The translations under genes were made by a program, and so were the position numbers. The notes beneath the pieces were generated by a model. It ran no database searches. It had not been told where the DNA came from and saw only the letters and a program-made list of their open reading frames with translations. Shown here piece after piece: positions 17,720 through 24,336 of a stretch of 64,000 bases of DNA; within the stretch, counting starts at the first letter, position 1, and every line of letters begins with the position of its first letter. The DNA comes from Sphingomonas sp. Its GTDB lineage: Bacteria > Pseudomonadota > Alphaproteobacteria > Sphingomonadales > Sphingomonadaceae. The stretch covers positions 1 to 64,000 of the forward strand of contig JABDNH010000016.1 in the NCBI GenBank assembly GCA_013001055.1, in the 5' to 3' direction.

Positions 17720-19036
17720 CTATTTCTCGTCCAGAATATCCAGCGCCAATAGCGTCATCGCCTCCGTCGCGGTGCTGATGACCGCGTCGGCGTCGGGGGC
17801 CCAGAACGGGCTGTGGAGGCTGGGAAGCTTGCTGCTGTCCCCGCCCGCAGCCTCCCAATCGGCGAGGGGTTGGCCGCCTACCCAGAAGATCAGGCTCTCG
17901 ATGCTTTCATCGGCCAGCCAGTAGCGCGAAAAATCCTCGCCGCCCATGACGGGGCTGGTCTCGCGCACCTTGTCATCGCCGAAATTGGCTTTGAACAGGC
18001 CGAGCGCGTGGTTGGCAAGCTCGGGCGTATTGTAGGTCGAGGGGGTGAACTCGTCCTCGCGAATGGTGATGATGGGCATCTTGTCGTCGGGCACGCCCGC
18101 CGCGATGGCTTCGGCGTTGGCGATGCGCTCGATGCCCTCGAGCAGTTGGGCACGGACTTCGGGGGTGTAGCTGCGCACGGTGAGCAGCAGCTTGGCCTCG
18201 TCGGGGACGATATTGTGCTTGGCGCCGGCGTTGAAGCTGCCGACGGTGATGACCGCGCTTTCGAGCGGGTTGATCTCGCGCGCGACGATCGTCTGCAAGG
18301 TGGTGACGATGCGGCTGGCAATGACGATCGGGTCCTTCGTGGTGTGCGGGTAGGCGCCGTGCCCGCCGAGCCCGCGTACGGTGACATCGACGCTGTCGAC
18401 ATTGGCGAGCGCATAGCCGGGCGAAATGCCGATATAGCCGGCGGGTCCGGCGGCGGCATCGTGGAAGCCGATGACATGGGTGGGCTTGGGAAAGCGCGTG
18501 TAAAGGTCATCATCGAGCATGGCCTTGGCGCCTTCGCCGGTTTCCTCGGCGGGCTGCAGGATCATGACGAGCGTGCCCGACCATTGGTCCTTCTTTTCGA
18601 CCAGCAGCTGCGCGGTGCCAACCCAGGTGGTCATGTGCGTATCGTGGCCGCAGGCATGCATGACGCCGGTTTCCACGCCCGATGCGGGGGCGACCGCAGT
18701 GACTTTCGAAGCAAAGGGCAGGCCGGTCTGTTCGACCACCGGAAGCCCGTCCATATCGGCGCGGATCATGAGGACCGGACCAGGACCGTTTTCCATCACC
18801 GCGACGACGCCGGTGCCGCCGACCTGTTCGGTCACCTCGAACCCCAACGCGCGGGCGCGCTCAGCCAGCTTGGCGGCAGTCTGCACTTCCATGCCCGACA
18901 ATTCGGGATTGGCGTGTAGATCCTGGTAGAGCTCGATCAGCTCGGGCATGTCGGCGCGCACTTCGCTACGCAGGTCCTGCGCTGAAGCGGGCGTGGCGGC
19001 GAGCGCCAGCGACGCAAGGACAAGGGTAAGGCGCAT
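17720..19036 (-). CDS. periplasmic M20-family amidohydrolase/aminoacylase
   Basis: A 438-residue metal-dependent amidohydrolase of the M20D (hippurate hydrolase, IAA-amino acid hydrolase) group. It has a signal peptide ending ATPASA-Q, then ELYQDLHANPELSGME, the metal site RADMDGLPV and HACGHDTH, LQPAEETGEGAKAML, and a dimerisation lid domain. The C-terminal VMGGEDFSRY carries the remaining metal ligand region. Such enzymes cleave N-acyl or N-aryl amino acids. I choose the ATG at 19036, since GGAG lies 7 bases from it; the ATG at 19042 is too close. The gene overlaps the end of the DUF4893 gene at its own 5' end or abuts it. Confidence 0.9.
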   Translation of the reverse strand: MRLTLVLASLALAATPASAQDLRSEVRADMPELIELYQDLHANPELSGMEVQTAAKLAERARALGFEVTEQVGGTGVVAVMENGPGPVLMIRADMDGLPVVEQTGLPFASKVTAVAPASGVETGVMHACGHDTHMTTWVGTAQLLVEKKDQWSGTLVMILQPAEETGEGAKAMLDDDLYTRFPKPTHVIGFHDAAAGPAGYIGISPGYALANVDSVDVTVRGLGGHGAYPHTTKDPIVIASRIVTTLQTIVAREINPLESAVITVGSFNAGAKHNIVPDEAKLLLTVRSYTPEVRAQLLEGIERIANAEAIAAGVPDDKMPIITIREDEFTPSTYNTPELANHALGLFKANFGDDKVRETSPVMGGEDFSRYWLADESIESLIFWVGGQPLADWEAAGGDSSKLPSLHSPFWAPDADAVISTATEAMTLLALDILDEK

Positions 19037-19038
19037 GA

Positions 19039-19662
19039 TCATTCTCCTGCGGGTACGAGCTCGATGATGTCGATAGTGGATTCGTAGGCGGGATAAGGCA
19101 GCAGCAGTCGCCAGCGGTCCTCACCGATGTTCTGAAGCGCGCCGATCATGTCGCGCTGCGGATCGGCACCGTAGCGCATGGCACGCGTTTCATCGCCCAG
19201 CATAAGCGTGCCGAGGAAAACGCGGCGATAGTCGTTATCAGGGAAGAGCAGGCCGACAGGGCGCTGCGAGCCGGTGAGTTTATGAAAGCCGAGCAGGTCT
19301 TCCTCAACGCGAATGGTGCAGTCGAAGAATGGATAATCGACATAGCTCAGTGTGCCGCGCCCCTGGGTGCCCAGCTTGATCGTGCGGCAACGATAACTGC
19401 CCGTGGGGACGGCGTCGAACACGCGTGCTGCATCGGGTTCGCCGGTGACGCCGAGCGCGTCGATTTGCGCGTCATGGCCATCCGCGCGGGCTTCTGCGAG
19501 CGCACTGGTAAAGGCGGTGCGCCATTCGGACATTCGGGCGCGGTCGGCCTCGGTGGCGACGAAACGCCAGTCCCGCGTTTCCAGAGTTTCGACAAAAGGC
19601 TCGCCGGGCAGGCTGGCACAGGCGGATAGGCCGAGTGCGGCGATAAGAATGACGTGACGCAT
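19039..19662 (-). CDS. DUF4893 domain-containing lipoprotein
   Basis: A 207-residue lipoprotein with lipobox LSAC (C15). The remainder resembles DUF4893, a family of unknown function common in sphingomonads: an N-terminal helical part (RARMSEWRTAFTSALAEA), then a beta-rich part with GSYRCRTIKLG, YPFFDCTIRVEEDLL and GSQRPVGLLFPDNDYRRVFLGTLML. Two conserved cysteines in the beta part may pair in the periplasm. It is directly upstream of the M20 amidohydrolase with coupled ends, so the two are probably co-expressed. Confidence 0.75.
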   Translation of the reverse strand: MRHVILIAALGLSACASLPGEPFVETLETRDWRFVATEADRARMSEWRTAFTSALAEARADGHDAQIDALGVTGEPDAARVFDAVPTGSYRCRTIKLGTQGRGTLSYVDYPFFDCTIRVEEDLLGFHKLTGSQRPVGLLFPDNDYRRVFLGTLMLGDETRAMRYGADPQRDMIGALQNIGEDRWRLLLPYPAYESTIDIIELVPAGE

Positions 19663-19673
19663 CGGGGCCGACC

Positions 19674-20459
19674 TTATTGCGCCGTCCAGCCGCCGTCCAT
19701 GGATAGATTCGCGCCGGTGATCGACGCGGCCTCTTCGCGGGCAAGGAAGAGCGCGGTCGCGGCAACTTCCTCGACGGTGACGAAACGCTTGGTCGGCTGG
19801 GCTTTCAGCAGCACGTCATTCATGACCTGCTCGCGCGTCATGTTGCGGGCCTTCATCGTGTCGGGGATTTGCCTTTCCACCAGCGGGGTCCAGACATAGC
19901 CGGGGCTGATGCAATTTACCGTGACGCCCGCTTCGGCCACTTCGAGCGCAACCGTTTTCGTGAATCCCGCGACGCCGTGCTTGGCGGCCACATAAGCGCT
20001 TTTGTTGGGACTGGCGACGAGACTGTGCGCGCTGGCCGTGTTGATGACGCGCCCCCAGCCGGCAGACTGCATCGCGGGAAGGCATAGCCGCGTCGTATGA
20101 AAGACGGCACTCAGATTGATAGCCAGGATGGCGTCCCATTTTTCCGTCGGAAAGTCGGTGACCGGGGCGACATGCTGGATGCCCGCATTATTAACGAGGA
20201 TGTCAGGCGCGCCAAGTTGCGAGGTGCAGCGCTCGACCATGGCCTCGATCTCGTCTGGCCTGGACATGTCAGCGCCGTCATGCAGAGCGTCGGTGCCGTA
20301 AGCGTCGGCCAGCGCAGCGCGCTCTTCCTCGATTGCCTCAGCATCGCCAAAGCCGTTGATCATGATGCGCGCGCCTTCGGCCGCGAAGGCTTTTGCGATC
20401 GCCAACCCGATTCCCGAGGTCGAGCCGGTGACCAGCGCGGTCTTGTCCTTGAGCGACAT
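19674..20459 (-). CDS. bdhA: 3-hydroxybutyrate dehydrogenase (SDR family)
   Basis: A 261-residue short-chain dehydrogenase. The NAD-binding motif is TGSTSGIG (11-18), NNAG follows in the core, and the catalytic residues sit in SAHSLVA and YVAAK. The ADMSRPDEIEAMVERC segment and the C-terminal SITGANLSMDGGWTAQ are typical of D-3-hydroxybutyrate dehydrogenase, which oxidises 3-hydroxybutyrate to acetoacetate in polyhydroxybutyrate and ketone metabolism. The ATG at 20459 has AAAGGAG upstream; the longer frame to 20507 has none. It is 11 bp upstream of the DUF4893 gene on the same strand. Confidence 0.88.
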   Translation of the reverse strand: MSLKDKTALVTGSTSGIGLAIAKAFAAEGARIMINGFGDAEAIEEERAALADAYGTDALHDGADMSRPDEIEAMVERCTSQLGAPDILVNNAGIQHVAPVTDFPTEKWDAILAINLSAVFHTTRLCLPAMQSAGWGRVINTASAHSLVASPNKSAYVAAKHGVAGFTKTVALEVAEAGVTVNCISPGYVWTPLVERQIPDTMKARNMTREQVMNDVLLKAQPTKRFVTVEEVAATALFLAREEAASITGANLSMDGGWTAQ

Positions 20460-20545
20460 TCGTGTCTCCTTTGGCCATTGCTTGCCGCATCGTCGTGCAA
20501 CCGCCAAGGGGGGATGTGGGTTGGTGGGGCTAAAGGGAGACGGAT

Positions 20546-21418
20546 ATGCGACTTGGTGGACGCGACAGCGACAATTTTATCGACCGCACGGGCCAGAGCG
20601 GCGGTCGCGGCGGTGGCATTTCGGTCGGCATCCTCGCGCTCATCGCTCGCTTCGTCTTCAACAAGTTCGGCATCGTCGGCGTACTCATCCTCGGTCTTGG
20701 CTATTGCGCCCTTTCGGGCGGGATGAGCGGGCTGATGGGCGGCGGAGAACCCACCGAGACCGTCGGCGCCAATCCAGAAAGTTCGACGCTAAGCGCGGAA
20801 AACCGCGACCTGCTCACTGGAACGCTGGAATCGACCGATGACATCTGGGGCAGCCTGATCAATGGCTACCAGGAGCCCACGCTGGTCGCCTATCGCGGCG
20901 GCACCCAGACGGCGTGCGGCTATGGCCAGGCCGTCATGGGGCCGTTCTACTGCCCCGCCGACGAGCGGATCTATATCGACCCCAATTTCTTCCGTGAGCT
21001 TGAAACCAAGTTCGGCGCGGAGGGCGACTTTGCCGCGCGCTACGTCATTGCGCACGAAGTCGGCCACCACATCCAGAAGCTCGAAGGCACGCTCGCCAGC
21101 GTCCAGCGCCAGCAGCAGCGGGTCAGCCAGTCGCAGGGCAATCGCCTCCAGGTCGGCGTCGAACTGCAGGCCGACTGCTATGCCGGTGTGTGGGCCGCCA
21201 ATGCGCGCGATGACCAGGGCCGTTCGCTACTCGAACCGGGCGATGTCGAGGAAGGCATGACCGCGGCGAGCTCGATCGGTGACGACACGCTACAGCAGCG
21301 TTCGGGCCGCGCGGTGCAGCCCGAAAGCTTCACCCACGGCACCAGTGCCCAGCGCATGGAAGCGCTGCGCCGCGGCTTGCAGACCGGCGACCCGCGGGCT
21401 TGCAATTACGCGGGGTAA
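20546..21418 (+). CDS. neutral zinc metallopeptidase (YpfJ family)
   Basis: A 290-residue protein of the YpfJ/putative neutral zinc metallopeptidase family. The N-terminus MRLGGRDSDNFIDR is followed by a glycine-rich linker and one membrane helix (about residues 40-60). The zinc motif is HEVGH (170-174). Downstream ELQADCYAGVWA supplies the probable third ligand region, and FTHGTSAQRMEALRRG closes the protein. Membrane-anchored and probably periplasmic. The substrate is unknown. It is divergent from bdhA across 86 bp. Confidence 0.9.
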   Translation: MRLGGRDSDNFIDRTGQSGGRGGGISVGILALIARFVFNKFGIVGVLILGLGYCALSGGMSGLMGGGEPTETVGANPESSTLSAENRDLLTGTLESTDDIWGSLINGYQEPTLVAYRGGTQTACGYGQAVMGPFYCPADERIYIDPNFFRELETKFGAEGDFAARYVIAHEVGHHIQKLEGTLASVQRQQQRVSQSQGNRLQVGVELQADCYAGVWAANARDDQGRSLLEPGDVEEGMTAASSIGDDTLQQRSGRAVQPESFTHGTSAQRMEALRRGLQTGDPRACNYAG

Positions 21419-21427
21419 GATAGGCCG

Positions 21428-21916
21428 CTACTCGATCAAATTTGGCTTTCGAGGCCAGTCAATTTTGGAGTAGTCTATCTGGCAGTGAATTCCGGCGATG
21501 GGACGCATGGATATCATCTGATCGACGACGGCTTGCGAGCCCCGGCTACCAAGATGGCCGTATCTGTCGGGGCCGTGCTCCAGACGGCCTTCAAATTCGA
21601 TTTCGTAAAACTCGTACGGATGCCGACCATATTCTGACGTCACAGTGCCGCTTCCCGTCGCGCCGATGAAAACCAGCGGTCGATAGCCGAAGCCCATTGC
21701 GCCGAAATAGTCACGCGGTTCACCAGCAAGCCAGGCCGTACGATTCCAGTCTACGTCGCAGTCGGGAGAGATTTTCACTCCTGGAAGGAATTGGGAGCCC
21801 TCGAAAGTGAAAGCCCAAGTTCCGTAAAGGGTTTCCGGATTATTCGGGTTCGGTGCGGAACAGCCCGACAGGCCGAGGCATGCAGTGCCAGCAAGTATGA
21901 GCCTTACCCCGATCAT
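21428..21916 (-). CDS. hypothetical lipoprotein
   Basis: A 162-residue protein with a lipoprotein signal peptide (lipobox LSGC, C19). The mature part starts ETLYGTWAFTFEGSQFLPG, resembling small lipocalin-like or envelope beta proteins in which a TW-F segment opens a barrel. Other visible pieces are CDVDWNRTAWLAGEPRDYFG and GSRGSQAVVDQMISM. I do not recognise the family. It lies 4 bp downstream of the MDR oxidoreductase gene on the same strand. Confidence 0.55.
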   Translation of the reverse strand: MIGVRLILAGTACLGLSGCSAPNPNNPETLYGTWAFTFEGSQFLPGVKISPDCDVDWNRTAWLAGEPRDYFGAMGFGYRPLVFIGATGSGTVTSEYGRHPYEFYEIEFEGRLEHGPDRYGHLGSRGSQAVVDQMISMRPIAGIHCQIDYSKIDWPRKPNLIE

Positions 21917-21920
21917 CCCT

Positions 21921-22919
21921 CTAGATCTTGACCAACATCTTGCCGGTATTGGCGCCTTCGAACAGGCCCAGGAAGGCGTCGAACGTGCTTTCGATGCCTT
22001 CGTGCACGGTTTCGCGTGTCGTCACCTTGCCCGACAGCATCATCGGGACGACTTCCTGGTAGAATTCGGGCATGCGCGCCTGGAAGTCGGTGAAGATGAA
22101 ACCTTCCATGCGGATCCGCTTGCCGATCGCCAGGGCGAGATATTTGAACGGATAAGCAACCTCGCCATTGATGCCGTCGATGAAGCCGCACATCGCGATG
22201 CGCGCATTCTGCTTGGCATGAGCGATGGCGGCATCGAGATGGTCGCGTCCGACATTGTCGAAATAGACGTCGATCCCTTTTTCGCCAATCTCCTGAAGCG
22301 CCTTGTGCAGCCCCTTGATGATCGGCCCCGCCTTGTAATCGATGCAGGCATCGGCCCCGATCGATTTGACATAGTCGCACTTGTCCGCGCCGCCTGCCGA
22401 GCCGATCACCGTCATACCCTTGGCCTTGGCGAACTGGACGACCATCGAACCAACTGCGCCCGCCGCGGCCGATACGAAGACGACGTCGCCTTCCTTGGCC
22501 GAGGCCACGTCCATCAGCCCGAACCAGGCCGTGCCGCCAGTAAGCCCAAGCGTGGAGAGGAAGTGGAAATAGTCGACGCCCAGGTCGGGCAGCTTTTGTG
22601 CCGTCTTCGCTTGCACGACAGCCTCGTCGCGCCAGCCGCCGAAGTGCAGCACCTTGTCGCCTTCTTCAAAGCCATCGGCCTTCGATGCTACCACCGTGCC
22701 GACCGCGCCGCCGTCCATCGGCTTTTCAAGCTGGAAGCTTTCGAAATAGCTTTCCTGGTCATCCATGCGCACGCGCATGTAGGGGTCGACCGAAATCCAG
22801 TCATTCTTGACATGGATCATGCCGTCTTCAAGCGCGGGGAGGTCGATATCCTTGAGCGTTACATCGTCGTGGGTTGGCTTGCCCTGCGGGCGCTTCATGA
22901 GGTGCCAAGCTTTGGCCAT
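21921..22919 (-). CDS. NADP-dependent oxidoreductase, MDR superfamily (prostaglandin reductase / CurA-like)
   Basis: A 332-residue zinc-free medium-chain dehydrogenase. It has WISVDPYMRVRMDD near residue 45, GGTAWFGLMDVA, the nucleotide motif SAAAGAVGSMVVQFAK and CGFIDGINGE. These features place it with the leukotriene B4 dehydrogenase / CurA / YncB group that reduces the double bond of alpha,beta-unsaturated ketones and aldehydes with NADPH. A good ribosome-binding site (AGGAGA) precedes the ATG. The natural substrate is not evident. Confidence 0.88.
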   Translation of the reverse strand: MAKAWHLMKRPQGKPTHDDVTLKDIDLPALEDGMIHVKNDWISVDPYMRVRMDDQESYFESFQLEKPMDGGAVGTVVASKADGFEEGDKVLHFGGWRDEAVVQAKTAQKLPDLGVDYFHFLSTLGLTGGTAWFGLMDVASAKEGDVVFVSAAAGAVGSMVVQFAKAKGMTVIGSAGGADKCDYVKSIGADACIDYKAGPIIKGLHKALQEIGEKGIDVYFDNVGRDHLDAAIAHAKQNARIAMCGFIDGINGEVAYPFKYLALAIGKRIRMEGFIFTDFQARMPEFYQEVVPMMLSGKVTTRETVHEGIESTFDAFLGLFEGANTGKMLVKI

Positions 22920-22974
22920 CGTCTCGGTCTCCTATTGTGTTGCGGGTTGGGTAGGCCGCCGGGAAGCATAAGAA

Positions 22975-23002
22975 AAGGCCCGACCACAACGGGCCGGGCC
23001 TT
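22975..23002 (-). terminator. rho-independent terminator after the DUF2171 gene
   Basis: Perfect 8-bp stem AAGGCCCG / CGGGCCTT with a 12-base loop. On the minus strand it is followed by a T-rich tract (TTTTCTT). It lies 39 bases past the DUF2171 stop codon and would insulate the MDR oxidoreductase gene downstream. Confidence 0.8.
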
Positions 23003-23040
23003 CTCCACGACGCCAATGGCGTCGACATTGCCAGCTTGCG

Positions 23041-23934
23041 TTAGGAGCTTTCGGCAAAGCGTCGGTTATCGATGGACTGGCTGTCGCCCGCTTCCATCAC
23101 CCGCTCTTCGTCACGCCACTGCTGTTTGGCTTCGCTTGAGGTAATGCAGAGCTTGACCTTGCCGTCTTCGATCTCGTCGAGACAATTGGCCTTCAGCGAG
23201 TGGTGCATGTTGTCGGGGCTGTCATCCTTGGTCAGGATAATGCGTTCGCCGCGGATCTTGTCTACCTTGCCGACGAATTCGCCGTCCGAACCGACAACTT
23301 CGGCATGTTCGTCGATCTGGCGAAGCATCTGGCGTTGGTTGTCACGCTTGTCGCGCCAAGCCGAAAATTCGCTGTCGAAGCGCGCCTGGTTTTCCTGGCG
23401 CCATTCCATGTAGTCGCGATCGAGCTGGTCGATCTGGCGGCTGCGCCAATTATCGTAATCGCTGTCGACCGACGTGAATTCTTGCTGGGTCATCGCGCGG
23501 TTCATGCGGCCCTGACCGTAGGCACGGTCATAATCATAACGGTCGCTACGATCGAAGCTGTCGCTCATGCGCGGGCGGCGGTCATAATCGCGCTGGTCGT
23601 AGGGGCGCGTGTAGCCATTGTCGCGGGTATTGAGGAGACCGCCTTCGAAGGCGAACTCGCGATTGACATAACCGCGGCCATCATGGCCATAGCGCTCGTC
23701 GAGACGGCGACGAGCTTCGGCGCGTTCGTCACCGAACCAGCTCATCACTTCGTCTCCGGCGCGATCGAAAAAGTCGCGATCGTTGCGATCATAGTCGACA
23801 TCAAAATCGTCCGAACGGTTCATCGCCGGACGACCATAACCCCGACCATAACCACGCTGTTCATAGCGTTCACCATGCGGCGAATTGTCGCGCATGTTGC
23901 GGTTCCTGTTCCTCGGATACCTGTGGTTTGTCAT
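23041..23934 (-). CDS. DUF2171 domain protein with SWFGD motif, Tyr/Asp/Arg-rich
   Basis: A 297-residue hydrophilic protein. The first 200 residues are low-complexity (RGYGRGYGRP, YDRNDRDFF, repeated DYDR) and contain the SWFGD motif at 65-69 followed by EAEARRR-like sequence, as in a group of alphaproteobacterial stress proteins. Residues about 205-270 form the DUF2171 domain (VVGSDGEFVGKVDKIRGERIILTKDD). No signal peptide or membrane segment. AAAAGGAG precedes the ATG. The EcfG-like promoter at 24011-24036 predicts induction in the general stress response. Biochemical function unknown. Confidence 0.75.
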   Translation of the reverse strand: MTNHRYPRNRNRNMRDNSPHGERYEQRGYGRGYGRPAMNRSDDFDVDYDRNDRDFFDRAGDEVMSWFGDERAEARRRLDERYGHDGRGYVNREFAFEGGLLNTRDNGYTRPYDQRDYDRRPRMSDSFDRSDRYDYDRAYGQGRMNRAMTQQEFTSVDSDYDNWRSRQIDQLDRDYMEWRQENQARFDSEFSAWRDKRDNQRQMLRQIDEHAEVVGSDGEFVGKVDKIRGERIILTKDDSPDNMHHSLKANCLDEIEDGKVKLCITSSEAKQQWRDEERVMEAGDSQSIDNRRFAESS

Positions 23935-24010
23935 GGTCGTTACTCCTTTTTACTGTGGTGGGTCGTGGACCCGATTGTTACGGCTTCGTGCCGATAACAT
24001 ACAGTAAACT

Positions 24011-24036
24011 AACGGTTTTTTTGGTATCCGCGTTCC
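24011..24036 (-). promoter_or_regulatory. candidate EcfG (general stress response) promoter of the DUF2171 gene
   Basis: On the minus strand GGAAC (24036-24032) and CGTT (24014-24011) are separated by 17 bases. This fits the GGAAC-N16/17-CGTT consensus of EcfG-type extracytoplasmic sigma factors in sphingomonads and other alphaproteobacteria. It lies about 77 bases upstream of the DUF2171 start. I saw no second match in the other main intergenic regions I inspected. Confidence 0.65.
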
Positions 24037-24121
24037 GCCGATTGTCGCGCTAATCGCCGAGCCGTGAAGCAGCCCCGCTAAAGCGTTGCGCTGAACGACG
24101 AGCAGCGCTAAAGAGCCGCTC

Positions 24122-24221
24122 ACCCGAGGGTCATGGGGCTGTAGCTCAGTTGGGAGAGCGCTGCCTTCGCAAGGCAGAGGTCGGGGGTTCGAATCCCCCT
24201 AGCTCCACCATCCCCTCGGGT
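24122..24221 (+). other. 9-bp leader/trailer stem enclosing tRNA-Ala, ending in a T tract
   Basis: ACCCGAGGG at 24122-24130 is the exact inverse complement of CCCTCGGGT at 24213-24221. The two arms start 4 bases before and 2 bases after the mature tRNA, and the right arm runs into TTTTT. The precursor could therefore close into one long hairpin with the whole tRNA as its loop, acting as a terminator and as a processing aid. The pairing is seen directly; the role is inferred. Confidence 0.5.
24135..24210 (+). tRNA. tRNA-Ala (anticodon CGC)
   Basis: A 76-base cloverleaf with encoded CCA. The acceptor stem is GGGGCTG / TAGCTCC with two G-T pairs, the D arm is GCTCAGTTGGGAGAGC, the anticodon arm is CTGCC-TTCGCAA-GGCAG giving anticodon CGC (reads GCG, alanine), and the T arm is GGGGG-TTCGAAT-CCCCC. 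Upstream is about 75 bases without a gene; downstream is a T tract. Confidence 0.95.
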
Positions 24222-24286
24222 TTTTCTTGAGTAGTGATTTGGTCTGCAGTGACGTGAGCGTCTGCTGGCTGATGGCGCAACGAAAA

Positions 24287-24310
24287 AGGGGCGACCTTGC
24301 GGCCGCCCCT
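24287..24310 (-). terminator. rho-independent terminator of the TonB-dependent receptor gene
   Basis: Stem AGGGGCG / CGCCCCT with a 10-base loop. On the minus strand it is followed by TTTTTCG. It begins 27 bases after the receptor's stop codon. Confidence 0.85.
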
Positions 24311-24336
24311 CCTGTCTTCTGCGATGCAGTTCCAGT

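Noticed and set aside
21885-23144. 419-codon frame antisense to the MDR oxidoreductase
   Set aside because: No domain or ribosome-binding site; it also runs over the terminator at 22975-23002.
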